Source of the DNA: Lachancea mirantina
Lineage: Eukaryota > Ascomycota > Saccharomycetes > Saccharomycetales > Saccharomycetaceae
NCBI GenBank assembly: GCA_900074745.1
Contig: LT598464.1
Span: 434,001-498,000 of the forward strand
Length of the DNA: 64,000 nt
Direction of reading: 5' to 3'
Positions 1-11,489 of the stretch are shown in pieces. The position numbers and the translations under genes are program-made. Under the pieces are notes generated by a model. That model did not search any database. It was not told the DNA's origin and was given only the letters and a program-made list of their open reading frames with translations. How positions within the stretch are numbered: position 1 is the stretch's first letter; each line of letters starts with the position of its first letter.

Positions 1-1218
1 AGGTCCGTTTATACCATCAAGTATTTTCGGCTGATCGTCATCGGCGCCTTGGCTATGATTGGACTCTCGAGCGTCGTCTTTATCGCTATGAGACTCGCCG
101 TAACTGCCGTTTATATTTGCTCCTGGAGCTGGCAAGGAGAAGGAATTGTCAAAAGTGTCGTCTGCGTCTTCCAGGTCTCCCGACCTATTTACCGGGCTTT
201 CGGTTTGCATGCGTACGCCCGTAGATATTGGAGTTGATCGTTCTCGAGTAGAGAACGGAGTATTGAAACTGCTCATGTGAGAGCCCAATTTGTCGCTTTC
301 ATCGGACTGGTCCGCGTTGCTGGTATTCTTATTGAACGGATCGTCCGCATCGATCATAAGCTCGTCAAGTCCTCCACCTGACCAACCCTTTCTCGCTATA
401 TTTTCACTTATTTCGACTTGGGCACGCGAAACCGTTGCCACGTCTTTTAAAACATCTGCGCAAGTGGCTTGGACCAAATCGTATGAGTCCTGATAATATT
501 TGTGTTTGAGGGTTTCTATTTCGTCCAATTGCAATTGTAAATTGGCCAAATTTTCTCGATATGAGACCAAGTTGCGAGTCTTCCTCTGTGCGAATTTCTG
601 GTTGAACTTCTCTTGTAATTTAAGCTTACGTGTCTCCCCTTGGAACTCTTGCTTGAATCGGGCCTCTTGTACTCGCCTTTTATACTTGAAATCTTCTATG
701 CGCTCTGCCAAAGTGGCCCCCATGGTCGTAGCTATGCATTCTGACATTATGCGTTGGTGATTGGCCATAACGTGGAAAAGTCCACTTGAACTCAAATATT
801 TCTCTGCTGTGGCGTCATTGCAGCCCTTTAACCTTGCCATTTGTTCTAAAGAAACTGCAACCATACTCGCACGTTGTGATACGGTTCGTAATTCTTCTGA
901 ATAAGCATTAATGCTCGATAACACCTGAGACATTACATCAACTGTTTGGCCCATATCTTTCTGGGTTACCAATGTTTGCAATTCCGAGACAGAACTCATT
1001 CCAGATCTTAAAGACGACGCACGTCTCGCTCCTAGCATTGCAGACGCAGAACTAATCCTTGCAGGTGATTGTAATATAACAGCTTCTGTTTCTTCAACGT
1101 TGTTGGATTCAGGTACACCCTTTTGGTCACTGACCATGGAATAGAATTCCGAAAGATGGGGGGCATATCTTTCGTACGCAGCATTACGATTGCGAGAGTC
1201 TACCGTGTCACTGTTCAT
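1..1218 (-). CDS. IVY1: Ivy1-like phospholipid-binding I-BAR protein, 3' part outside window
   Basis: The minus frame is open from an ATG at 1218 to the window edge, giving 406 codons with no stop, so the C-terminus is missing. The first ~130 residues are Ser/Thr-rich and disordered. Residues ~90-300 are helical with a long Lys/Arg/Gln-rich coiled stretch, as expected of an inverse-BAR domain, followed by an acidic Ser/Asp-rich tail. In S. cerevisiae Ivy1 binds phospholipids, Ypt7 and Vps33 at the vacuole. The name rests mainly on position and strand: S. cerevisiae IVY1 (YDR229W) is next to PCF11 and SIR4, which lie a few genes to the right here, all with consistent orientation. The S. cerevisiae protein is about 450 aa, so perhaps 50 or more residues are missing. 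Confidence 0.72.
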   Translation of the reverse strand, partial: MNSDTVDSRNRNAAYERYAPHLSEFYSMVSDQKGVPESNNVEETEAVILQSPARISSASAMLGARRASSLRSGMSSVSELQTLVTQKDMGQTVDVMSQVLSSINAYSEELRTVSQRASMVAVSLEQMARLKGCNDATAEKYLSSSGLFHVMANHQRIMSECIATTMGATLAERIEDFKYKRRVQEARFKQEFQGETRKLKLQEKFNQKFAQRKTRNLVSYRENLANLQLQLDEIETLKHKYYQDSYDLVQATCADVLKDVATVSRAQVEISENIARKGWSGGGLDELMIDADDPFNKNTSNADQSDESDKLGSHMSSFNTPFSTRERSTPISTGVRMQTESPVNRSGDLEDADDTFDNSFSLPAPGANINGSYGESHSDKDDARESNHSQGADDDQPKILDGINGP

Positions 1219-2555
1219 CAATCTTAAGCCAATCTCGTTGTATTGGATTTAGGCAATGGTCAAATTCTCGAGCCAAGTTCTATGAGATATTGGTTAGTCT
1301 CTATCTAGTATCTTGAACTACTAAAAATCAAATCACGTGATCAAATGTACAACTACCATTTGCGTGTGCTAACGACGCGACTAAGAGATACTGGCCAGTG
1401 CACGATAGGGCGGAGCCTTGCTGCGATTTTTAGCAACTCGTAGCTGTTTCAAGATCAGAATTTAACTCATTTTTAGCTACCCTTTAGTAGAATCATCGAG
1501 AAAGATATGATCCATCAAAATCGAGCCCGAACGGTGTTGTAGTTAGTGGCTTGAAGAAAACGCAAGGTTTGTGCAGAGAATTGTTCTGTGTCAAAAATGG
1601 AAGTCTCCAATATATTACTTTTCATCACACCTGACATTACAGCTGGCGTTGAGTTCGCCAGCATACTGTTGGCAATGAATTGATTTGATGTAGCTGTGAA
1701 TTAGCTTCGGTTCATTTCTATTTCGACGTTGGCGTCGTTCCATTGAGAAAGGCTGCCAATGTGTCGCGATAATCATATGTCAAAAGACGAATGTTAATGC
1801 GGGATGGATACGAAATATGTCCGGCAAAGTGCGTCAAATGGCTTTCGCTCCTTCATTTCAAAGACAACCGTCGTCGCGATCACGATATCAGGAGTTGGTG
1901 ATTGTAAAACTTATTTCGTAGAAGCCTTGATTACGATTGTCTCCAGGTTTGAGGTCATCCAAGAGCGTTCGTTATGATCGTGGAATTGACGGTAAGCTGA
2001 GAAGGTCGGAAGCTGCATACGCATACACGTAATTATCGCCTAATTTCTGAGGGTGCTGTGGCTCTCGCTTCTCCGACTACATCGCTCGAATATGAGGACA
2101 GAAACCAGTGCTTAAAACACTTCCACAGACTTTCATGCGACCTCTTGAGTTGGGTTAATTCTCAAACACTCTCCGGATGCTCTTTGGCTGCCCTCTGGTT
2201 GTTTCCAACGCTCAAATTGGCTTGCACATGGCTTATCTTGTCCATTTTGACCGTATGTTCGAGAATGTCTCTTCAACACAGTAACTGGGTCAAAATCCAT
2301 CCGTCCCGATTGGGCAAAAAACCATCCGCCTGCAAAACAAACCTACTATCCTATTTCGTTCATAAATTTTCTCGTTTTTCGATGAACGCCCTCCATTTCA
2401 TCACTTTGGCAGTTTCAACCTTTTCGACAACTATCAGATTCATTTCTTTGAAGATGGAAACTGAAAATTTTCCAACTACTAAGAGAAGACAACTAGTAAG
2501 GAGGGCTAAAACCAAGTAATTGAGTCCGTTTGAAGCCTTTTATAAGTGCTTTAAA
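1219..2555. other. Intergenic, IVY1-MRPL11 (1.3 kb)
   Basis: No convincing gene. It contains an E-box-like ATCACGTGAT at 1333-1342 near the IVY1 start. An open frame at 2001-2516 lies in the same frame as MRPL11 and ends in a stop at 2517-2519. It has no ATG in its first ~85 codons and no recognisable protein, so it is treated as chance. Confidence 0.5.
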
Positions 2556-3245
2556 ATGATCAGCGGGGTCGAGAATATATGGAATGTGTTTCAAAGGTCT
2601 AAATATGGATTAAGATCCGTACGATTTGCATCGTCCCGTAGAAGGGTAACGGTCAAACCAGCTGACTCTAGAAAGACGTTTTTGATTGATTCCTACAAAG
2701 ATTTGATGGATAAGAACCCCGTTGTTCTCTTTGCCCATCACAATAACTTGATCAAACAAGAAAATGCGCATTTTAGAGCCCTTGTCAAAGATCTGGGAGG
2801 TAGAATGACAGTGATAAGAAACGACTTGTTCCAGGTTTATCTTAGAAACGCACATTTACCGGACCCATGTGCACCTGTGAGGCGGAAATTGCAAAACAGA
2901 GCCCACCCATTGTCACGGTTGTTCCAAGGTCCTACTGCTGCCATAAGTTTCCCGGAGACGAATCCGGCTCAAGTGGGAAAGCTTTTGAAGCAATTAGAAA
3001 AATCTTCCGATAAGCTTTTCATTGTGGGTGCAAAAGTCGAGTCTGAAGCAATGGATTTGGCTAAATTAAATCAGTTTAAACTGTTACCTACTAAACCTGA
3101 ACTGCAATCACAATTGCTGGGACTTTTGCATATTTTGAGCGGTGCGGGTCTTGTCAGAACTTTGGAAGCTGGTTCTCAAGCTTTGTTTTTGACGTTATCG
3201 TCGCACCACGACCATATGAGCGAGGGTAAAGAGACCACAGAATAG
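2556..3245 (+). CDS. MRPL11: Mitochondrial large-subunit ribosomal protein uL10m
   Basis: The 229-aa protein resembles the bacterial L10 family. Residues 1-25 are rich in Arg and Ser and poor in acid, as in a mitochondrial presequence, and the region after ~40 carries the L10-type core. The start is set at ATG 2556. The frame is open another 12 codons upstream but holds no ATG there and follows a stop at 2517. S. cerevisiae Mrpl11 is 249 aa. The neighbour TRM8 lies downstream in the same direction, as YDL202W and YDL201W do in S. cerevisiae. The protein should form part of the mitoribosomal L12 stalk base. No promoter signal could be assigned. Confidence 0.85.
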   Translation: MISGVENIWNVFQRSKYGLRSVRFASSRRRVTVKPADSRKTFLIDSYKDLMDKNPVVLFAHHNNLIKQENAHFRALVKDLGGRMTVIRNDLFQVYLRNAHLPDPCAPVRRKLQNRAHPLSRLFQGPTAAISFPETNPAQVGKLLKQLEKSSDKLFIVGAKVESEAMDLAKLNQFKLLPTKPELQSQLLGLLHILSGAGLVRTLEAGSQALFLTLSSHHDHMSEGKETTE

Positions 3246-4535
<1,290 letters not shown>

Positions 4536-4668
4536 CACGTAATAGAATGCTGAGGCGCAAATCAGAAAGCGCATTATTCGTTTCTCATGCCCATTTGTTT
4601 CCAGCTTTTTAGAATACAAAAATGGGGGTCTTTTGTTGTTAAAATATCATGATGTCTTATTTTTCCTT

Positions 4669-6795
4669 TCAGTTTTCCTGCGATGCTTCGAGGTCAGCAT
4701 TTGGTATTGTTCCGTATTCACCGTCGTCTTTTTGATGTCTCCCTAATCCCTTGACCTTTCCGTATATCAAATTAACAGTTTCAGAGCCTCTCCTTACCAG
4801 TTTACGGAAGGGCTTTGCACCTTGCTGCTGTCTTTTGAACTCCAAAACCTCTTCCAAAGTTGGCGGTTCGATCGAATCTGCCGTAAACATGTTAGCGCTA
4901 GCGAGCGTGCGCTTAGATTTAACACTTTGATTACTTCCACTTGGCAAAGAGGGGTTGAGTAACACATTCTGTTGAGCAAGCATCGGATTCGCCGGCTCCA
5001 TTGCGGGAGCATGCTGGTTGGTTGGTACCCTGGCAGCAGTAGGGGTAGGATTTCCCGCACTGAGAGATGCTGCATCGACGTCCACGCCCGTTAAAGACCC
5101 GTGAAAACTGAAAGTCGACGACTTATCATCAAAAACAGAGTCCATTTCCTCCAGCCGGAGACCCGCCGTCTCTGGATAAACGCGGAAAACGACCCAAAAT
5201 GAAATGAAACACGAGGCCGCGTGAATTAAATATAGACGCCATTTGATCTTTTCTTGCAAAATCGGCGTCATGATTCCGACCAGCCAGTTGAAAAGCCAGT
5301 TGGTAGCTGTTGAGCATGAAGCCATAGCCGACCGTACTGCCATGGGTGCGATCTCAACGGGGAAAAGCCAAGGTATGGGACCCCAACTGAAGCCGAAAAA
5401 TGCATTGAAGATGATCACGAAAATGACAACCAGGCGAGGTGTTATGCTGACGTTGACGAACAACGACACAGATATAGCCACAAGGGAAAGACCCATCACG
5501 ATGCCTCCAAGTAGTAAGATGGGTCTCCTACCCCATTTATCCACTAGATGCCAAGGTGGGACTGTCGAAAGAACGTAAATGATACCATTAATACCTGTCA
5601 TTAAAATGGCTTCACGTCCCACCCACCCAGCTTGTTCGAACACCATGGGTGCGTAATAGGAAATAACGTTGATACCATTAAGTTGCGCAAACATTTGAGA
5701 ACTCATTGCAATGAGCATTCGAGTTCTATAACGCTTGAACGCATAGCTGTAACTCTTCTTTTCGCCTTCCAAGCGAGAGATTATAACCGTTTCTTTGATA
5801 GCTTGAAACTCCTCGTGAGCTCTGCGATCTTGGACATCACCGTCACTATGCAAATCTGCAATTACAATGAGTCCCTCAACATCGTGATCGTGGTTCAAAA
5901 GCCACCTGGGAGTTTCAACAATGACAAACGATCCGAGTAAAAGACCAGATCCCATAACGCATTGAATGAAGAGCGGGAGTCTCCAGGACGCATTTCCCTC
6001 CAAAAATGAGCAACCGTAGTCGACCCAAACGCTCGAGCAATACCCAATAATGTTCCCAGTGAATTCGATACAAGCAAGTTTCCCACGATTATGAGGTGGA
6101 GAGATTTCGGATTGATAAATAGGTACAATGGTACTTAGCAATCCGACACCCAGACCACTTATAACTCTGCCGATAACCAAATCCCGCATTTTGAGCGCAA
6201 AAGTCTGGAAAAGGCCGCCTAAAATGAACACGAAAGATCCGTACCTGATAGTCCGCCTGCGACCCCATTTTTCACCCAATTTCCCGACCATCAACGAGCT
6301 TACAAGCGCTCCAATCTCAAGGATGGACACCATGTTACCAATTGCCGCACGTGAAGGGTCGTTAAACGTGTCCTTGAAGTCTTTGCCCGTAATTACGCCC
6401 GACATAACGCCTTGATCGTAACCGAACAGAAAAACACCCAAAGACACAAACACCGAGGTGAAATAGAGCAAAGGACGGCCCGTAAGGTACGTCTCTTTGA
6501 CCTGCAAATGCGCATTGTAGCCTGGAGGCACGATCTGAGCGGCATCGCTCGCTCCGTCGGCGCTTTGAAACGGCACTGACACATTGCTATCTTTGTATAA
6601 CATACCAGCATTACCCACCCCGGGTCCCTGACGCATGTTTCCGATGTCGTACTGATAGATATCGGGCTTTCTACGCGGTAAAGACGTCAAATTGGGGTCC
6701 CGGTTCTGATCATTAAAGTCCTGTGCTTGCTGATTTCCCTTATGAATGGCCGGCGGAGATAACCCTTTTCCCTGTGGACTTCCTTCTCGTTCCAT
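4669..6795 (-). CDS. MFS sugar-transporter homologue (YDL199C type)
   Basis: The 708-aa membrane protein has a hydrophilic N-terminus of about 90 residues, twelve hydrophobic segments, and a ~150-residue cytoplasmic tail. Sugar-porter signatures are present: GxxxDKWGRRP-type loops (WGRRRTIRYGS after TM2, DKWGRRPILL in the middle), VETPRWLL after TM6 and PETAGLRLEEMD after TM12. The start is the ATG at 6795; the frame extends three codons further but only to a TTG. Strand and neighbours (TRM8, GGC1) match YDL199C, an uncharacterised S. cerevisiae member of the sugar-porter family. The N-terminal and C-terminal extensions are longer than in ordinary hexose carriers and could be regulatory. The substrate cannot be told from sequence. 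Confidence 0.85.
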   Translation of the reverse strand: MEREGSPQGKGLSPPAIHKGNQQAQDFNDQNRDPNLTSLPRRKPDIYQYDIGNMRQGPGVGNAGMLYKDSNVSVPFQSADGASDAAQIVPPGYNAHLQVKETYLTGRPLLYFTSVFVSLGVFLFGYDQGVMSGVITGKDFKDTFNDPSRAAIGNMVSILEIGALVSSLMVGKLGEKWGRRRTIRYGSFVFILGGLFQTFALKMRDLVIGRVISGLGVGLLSTIVPIYQSEISPPHNRGKLACIEFTGNIIGYCSSVWVDYGCSFLEGNASWRLPLFIQCVMGSGLLLGSFVIVETPRWLLNHDHDVEGLIVIADLHSDGDVQDRRAHEEFQAIKETVIISRLEGEKKSYSYAFKRYRTRMLIAMSSQMFAQLNGINVISYYAPMVFEQAGWVGREAILMTGINGIIYVLSTVPPWHLVDKWGRRPILLLGGIVMGLSLVAISVSLFVNVSITPRLVVIFVIIFNAFFGFSWGPIPWLFPVEIAPMAVRSAMASCSTATNWLFNWLVGIMTPILQEKIKWRLYLIHAASCFISFWVVFRVYPETAGLRLEEMDSVFDDKSSTFSFHGSLTGVDVDAASLSAGNPTPTAARVPTNQHAPAMEPANPMLAQQNVLLNPSLPSGSNQSVKSKRTLASANMFTADSIEPPTLEEVLEFKRQQQGAKPFRKLVRRGSETVNLIYGKVKGLGRHQKDDGEYGTIPNADLEASQEN

Positions 6796-7964
6796 CTCTA
6801 ACAATGTACGATTCGAAATATGAGTTGACCAAAGTTGATTCTACCGAGTTTCGCAGAGGCTTTGTTTTGTTTGAATCCAGGGTTTAACCCTTCACCGAGT
6901 TCTTCTTTATCAATGTTTCTAGATATCACTGGAGACAACGGAATGTCGAATGACGTATTAAATGCCAATGTCACGAAAGGATAAAGTGATGAGCAAAGGA
7001 AGTTGAAGGTTTGAGAATTGGGAGTCTTTGGTGACTACTGGGCATTTTGAAGTCATTATGATAGTTTTTATGTTGGTTTGAGCGTATGATGTGTCTAGTA
7101 AGCCTTTTCCGGAAAGGAATTGGATATTTTTTGACGTTTTTGATAATAAAATAGAATATCAAATCACACAAATTAGGTGGTATGAAGGTTGATAGTTATC
7201 CAATTGGGTGGCATATCTCATACGTGCTTAATGTATGTAACTGCGTTCTTCGCGTTTGTGTCACGCTATTTGTCCAAATTTCGAGGAAGTTTTAAGAATT
7301 TGAAGAATTTGAAGGATCTTGAAGATACTCGCAATATAATTCAGGGAGAAACAATTGGGGATTATTTCTGGTGGTCGAGTATGGAGGGGCTTATTTGCTT
7401 TCATTTTGAGAAATTATCCTCTTTACCAGGAGTAATCTTTGCTTGCTCAAATATTCCATTGATTTTCATCATCGTCAGTGGTAGGCAGTTTTCCAGGTTA
7501 AGTACTCGCGCATAATCTTCTTGATGGAAATCATAAAAAGTATTGCAGTTTTTACATAGTTGACAATATGACACCTCTAAACCTGGCCATGTCATCTCTT
7601 GTACAATTCTTGTAAAATTATTCTATTATCGTCTATTACTTCAAGCAAGATAAGTGTTGAGAACTTTTCCACATAGACTCATCATACCGCTGGTTATACG
7701 AATTTGATGGTGTAGCGATTCATGATCGTCCCTGGAATAACCTGGGCCTTCTCTCGCTTCCGGATTCCAATCTTCGTGAGTTCTTCTGCCATCGTTATCA
7801 CGTGTCTGACCCTTCACTGACAACATAACTTGACCCTAACACCCATCGTAAGGTTCCTTACAAGGCCTTGCTAGTCCCTCAAGGTAACGGCAAGCATTTA
7901 TAATCCAAACGCGTTTCCTATTTCTATAGTAGACATTATATTTACAAGGCGTCACATGGGGCCC
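6796..7964. other. Intergenic, YDL199C-like gene to GGC1 (1.2 kb)
   Basis: No gene is supported. Short frames at 7189-7515 (+) and 6971-7171 (-) start from non-ATG codons or lack any family features. A small tandem repeat of 'tttgaagaa'-like units lies at 7287-7325. Confidence 0.5.
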
Positions 7965-8858
7965 TTATTTGACCATTTTGTCAAAAATTGGAATAAACGT
8001 CTGGGCGAGCGCAAACGAAAATACCAGTTTAGGACCCGTCGTCAGTAGCTTAGGTGTCAAGCCCTTGAAAAAAGCAGTGAATCCTTCATTTTTTAACGTC
8101 TTTTGTATGATTTTTAGCCCGCCCTCTGGGTTGTCGAAATTACGGTTTTGAATACGGGTCTTGATAACGTCCAAAGGAGCAGACACGACCAAAGACGCGC
8201 TTGCACCGAAAATGGACGAAACGAAGTTTTGTGCCCATGTCGCCTCGGAGTAATCTTTCAATCCCAAAATATACTCCTTCGCAAAAGCGTTACCTCCGAA
8301 AAGCGCAAACGAACCCGGAGCGTTTCTGGCAGCGGTCCAGCCCCAGCCACGGTACAGACCAAAGCCTTCGTCCTTTAAGATTTTCACAAACCCTCTACCT
8401 TGGAAAGCCTCCGGATTGGTTTGTCTTTTGATTTTCAAAACATCTAGGGGCAAAAGCACAATTTCACCAATACCAATAATCGACCCCGCAGTCGCAGACC
8501 GCAAAGCCTTACCAGTTTTCTCGCCAAACGCATTATCGAAATCCGCTTTGAAATTTTTGTTCAGAAATTCGTTCGCAAACGGTTGCCCACCGTACTTGTA
8601 AACTCTTTGCAAGATTTTGTAAACGGCCGCATACCCGAGACCCGGGAAAAGAGTGAACACCCGCTTGCTGAGAGCTTCTCCAGCGTGTTCTTTGAATATC
8701 ACGCTGTTAAGTTGTGAAGCAGATGTCACCTTCGTATGGTTCGACATCAGCCGCTTGGAAATGGTGTCCACTGGATGGAAAACACCGATTTCAAGAATAC
8801 CGGCGGAAGCCGAACCCAAGACACGTGCTAGACCAGATTGTTTCTTGTCGTTAGACAT
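7965..8858 (-). CDS. GGC1: Mitochondrial GTP/GDP carrier Ggc1
   Basis: This is a 297-aa mitochondrial carrier with three tandem repeats of about 100 residues. Each has the carrier signature: FHPVDTISKR near residue 28, LPLDVLKIKR near 133 and APLDVIKTRI near 224. In S. cerevisiae Ggc1 exchanges GTP for GDP across the inner membrane and affects iron balance. It is 300 aa there. The start is the ATG at 8858 (MSNDKK...); the frame runs six codons upstream to a TTG. Position and strand next to the YDL199C homologue match YDL198C. Convergent or overlapping transcripts are not evident. Confidence 0.94.
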   Translation of the reverse strand: MSNDKKQSGLARVLGSASAGILEIGVFHPVDTISKRLMSNHTKVTSASQLNSVIFKEHAGEALSKRVFTLFPGLGYAAVYKILQRVYKYGGQPFANEFLNKNFKADFDNAFGEKTGKALRSATAGSIIGIGEIVLLPLDVLKIKRQTNPEAFQGRGFVKILKDEGFGLYRGWGWTAARNAPGSFALFGGNAFAKEYILGLKDYSEATWAQNFVSSIFGASASLVVSAPLDVIKTRIQNRNFDNPEGGLKIIQKTLKNEGFTAFFKGLTPKLLTTGPKLVFSFALAQTFIPIFDKMVK

Positions 8859-9455
8859 CGTTGAGTTACTAGTCAATAAGAACGTTTGAACTTCTTCGAA
8901 GACTTAACCGACAGATCGTTGGTATTTTATCTCTATGGAATCGACTGAAATTTTTTTTTTTTCATTTTTTCGGACGACTCTTTTTTTCCCACGCTATTTC
9001 GGTGATGAACATTTTGTTGCAGAAATTGGCGTCGCAATCTCGAGCTTACCTCGTTTGTCTGACACTGTTGTTTGAACGCTAACAATTCATTTAATTTATA
9101 TACATGGTATTTGGGCCTACGGGTCTGATATTTAAGCGCCGGTCTCATAGGCGTCGCGATACCGTTGTGGTATACACAAGTATCACCGAGATGTGGCCTT
9201 TGAAGCTTTTCGCTGTCAGCTTCCGAGAATGGAAGGCGACGTACAAAATTACTTTCCATGGTGCTTGGGTTTTGTGTCGATGAGTTGTATTATATAAGCA
9301 CGCATTGCATTGCATGAGAGTTTTGACTTCTTTTTATGACTTGGTTCCTGTGTCGTTTCCTGTGTCGTTTCCTGTGTCGTTTCGTTACCTGTTCCCAGAG
9401 TCGCTCCACGACTCGCTCCACGACTCAAATTTATCAATTTTTACCGAACCTTGAA
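8859..9455. other. Divergent promoter region, GGC1-PCF11
   Basis: A long T tract (8949-8959) lies near GGC1. Two sets of 12-bp tandem repeats close to PCF11 are described separately. The plus frame that becomes PCF11 is open back to 9336 through these repeats. Confidence 0.6.
9345..9426 (+). repeat. 12-bp tandem repeats in the PCF11 leader
   Basis: TTCCTGTGTCGT is repeated three times exactly (9345-9380). It is followed by two near-identical copies of GACTCGCTCCAC (9398-9421) and a partial third. Both units are multiples of three, so the upstream frame stays open through them (reading LCRF repeats). They lie in the probable 5' leader. Confidence 0.85.
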
Positions 9456-11279
9456 ATGATGTCCACTCCAGGAACTAATACAACTCAACCACCACAACAT
9501 CAACACCCGAGTCGTACCTGGATCAACATGGACTCAGATCATGATAAGATTGTGAATGATTTCTGCAGTATTCTAGATGAATTGACGGCCAACTCCAGGC
9601 CGATTATAACCACTCTCACGAAAATGGCAGAAGAAAACATCTCGTGTGCCCAACCATTCGTAGAAGCAATAGAAAAGCGAATAGAAAGATGTGTGCCAAA
9701 CCAGAAGCTTTACGCTTTTTACGTTTTGGATTCGATTTGCAAGAATGCCGGTAGCCCATATACTATCTATTTTAGCCGAAATTTGACAAAACTGTACAAG
9801 CGAACGTATCTAATCGTCGATAATCAAACAAGGACAGATCTTATCAAGATGTTCAAGACTTGGATGGCACCAAACATGAACGCTATGGGAGATCCACTTT
9901 TCGACAAAGAATCGCTAGATGGGATTGAACAATTTTTGGTCAAAGCCAGTGCACTTCATCAACGGCATGCGCAAGCTACCACACCTGCTCCAACGGTGCC
10001 GTCTCTGTTAAGAGAAATTGATCGACTTGCCCTTCTCACCAAGGGTCGACTCGCGCAATATCCATCAGATGAAAAGTTGAATACCAAGATAATAGTTCTA
10101 GAACAACTCAAACATGAACTTCAAAGAGAGCGAATGCCCATACAGGCTTTGCAGCAAGTACAAGTACAATTGAAGAAAATATTTGCTCAAGAACAACAAA
10201 CCTTACTGCAACAGCAGCAAGCTCAACAGAAACGATCTTTGAGTACGCCGCCGCCGCAAGCATTAGAACACACTCCTGTGCCTCGCGAATCCGAACCCGT
10301 TTCGTTATTTGGTTCTTCTACGCTCTCATCCTCTTTCTTCCCTAATGCCTCTGATATTTTCCCACCTTCCGATACTTCCATACCGAAGCAGGCTTCAGCC
10401 ACGACATCCAAGGTCCAATCGTTATACGACCTTTTGAAAAAGGAAGATTTGATATATGAACCACCTTTCGAATCCGTTGTTACGTTGGATCGGAAAATTG
10501 GTAAGACCAACGAGCAAGAAATTCAGTTAGAACTTCCCCCCTTGTCATTACTCCAAGATATACTAGGCAATGTGAAATCATATTTCTCCACGTTAAACCT
10601 TGATCTCATCAACACTCCAAATTTACAGCTCTGTCAACAAACTGTCATGCAGAAAAACCCGGCTGTAATCCAACTCACAAATTTGTTGTATAGGGCAAAA
10701 CCAAATAAGTGTAGCTCGTGCGGTCGACGGTTTGGGAACTCTATTGAAGAAAAGAAACTGGAAAGCGATCACCTTGATTGGCATTTTAGAATTAATAAAA
10801 GAATTAAAGGCACTGTCGGTGCATCTGGCGCGACATCGAAAAACATCCAATCCAGAAATTGGTATTTGCATGATTCTCAATGGGTTACCTTCAAGGACGA
10901 AGAAATCGTATCCACAACGCGAAGCGAAGACGCTGCCTCTACCTTCGCCAATCTGAATGCTCAGACAGTATCAAAGAGTGTGGACTACAAATCTGAAAAT
11001 AAACCTGAATTAGATGTCAAAATCATTGAGACCAAATTGCGTGAGAAATACGTCGTTGTTCCAGAATCAACAGAGGATATGTCTTTTCAATGCTCCATTT
11101 GTAGAGAAACAACGAGCGCAATATACAATGAAGATCTGGGTGAATGGATCTGGCAAAATTGTATCGAATCCGAGGGGAAGCTATATCATGCTACGTGCTT
11201 CTGTGAAGCTGTAAAGGATGTACCCCAGCAATCAATAAATAAAGGATTCGAGAAGCTTAAGGGCCTATTGAACAATTAA
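9456..11279 (+). CDS. PCF11: Pcf11, cleavage factor IA component binding the Pol II CTD
   Basis: The product is 607 aa from ATG 9456. A second in-frame ATG at 9528 (MDSDHDKIVNDF...) matches the usual start of Pcf11 better and would give 583 aa. Residues ~25-165 are a CTD-interacting domain (KLYAFYVLDSICKN..., then the helix ending in FLVKASALHQ). A Gln-rich linker and a coiled region follow. A first zinc finger, CSSCGRRF...HLDWH, starts near residue 419, and a second, FQCSICRE...YHATC, near 544, flanking the Clp1-binding segment. The protein couples mRNA 3'-end cleavage to termination. Position next to SIR4 and strand match YDR228C. Confidence 0.95.
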   Translation: MMSTPGTNTTQPPQHQHPSRTWINMDSDHDKIVNDFCSILDELTANSRPIITTLTKMAEENISCAQPFVEAIEKRIERCVPNQKLYAFYVLDSICKNAGSPYTIYFSRNLTKLYKRTYLIVDNQTRTDLIKMFKTWMAPNMNAMGDPLFDKESLDGIEQFLVKASALHQRHAQATTPAPTVPSLLREIDRLALLTKGRLAQYPSDEKLNTKIIVLEQLKHELQRERMPIQALQQVQVQLKKIFAQEQQTLLQQQQAQQKRSLSTPPPQALEHTPVPRESEPVSLFGSSTLSSSFFPNASDIFPPSDTSIPKQASATTSKVQSLYDLLKKEDLIYEPPFESVVTLDRKIGKTNEQEIQLELPPLSLLQDILGNVKSYFSTLNLDLINTPNLQLCQQTVMQKNPAVIQLTNLLYRAKPNKCSSCGRRFGNSIEEKKLESDHLDWHFRINKRIKGTVGASGATSKNIQSRNWYLHDSQWVTFKDEEIVSTTRSEDAASTFANLNAQTVSKSVDYKSENKPELDVKIIETKLREKYVVVPESTEDMSFQCSICRETTSAIYNEDLGEWIWQNCIESEGKLYHATCFCEAVKDVPQQSINKGFEKLKGLLNN

Positions 11280-11489
11280 TCCCGCATGATGCGTTCATTA
11301 AATGCTAAACTACATAGGCAAAGAATATATTCAATGCCAAAATTAAAATAATGCAACAAGCGTATATAACTGCGCCACTGCAGAATTATGCATAACACAA
11401 GTTTCCCAGATAATGGCTTCGAAGACATTTTTTGGAGGGTCAAAGTTGTCCGGCATTGATTTGTGTAACTAGCTGCTCGTCCACTCCCT
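11280..11489. other. Convergent 3' region, PCF11-SIR4
   Basis: This is a short AT-rich stretch between two converging stops. No gene or clear hairpin terminator is seen. Confidence 0.5.

Noticed and set aside
2001-2519. Open frame of 172 codons upstream of MRPL11, in the same frame
   Set aside because: It has no ATG in the first half, no family features, and a stop separates it from MRPL11. Composition is that of chance sequence.
7189-7515. 108-codon frame between the sugar transporter and GGC1
   Set aside because: It starts at TTG, and has Lys/Leu/Phe-rich sequence arising from short AT-rich repeats.
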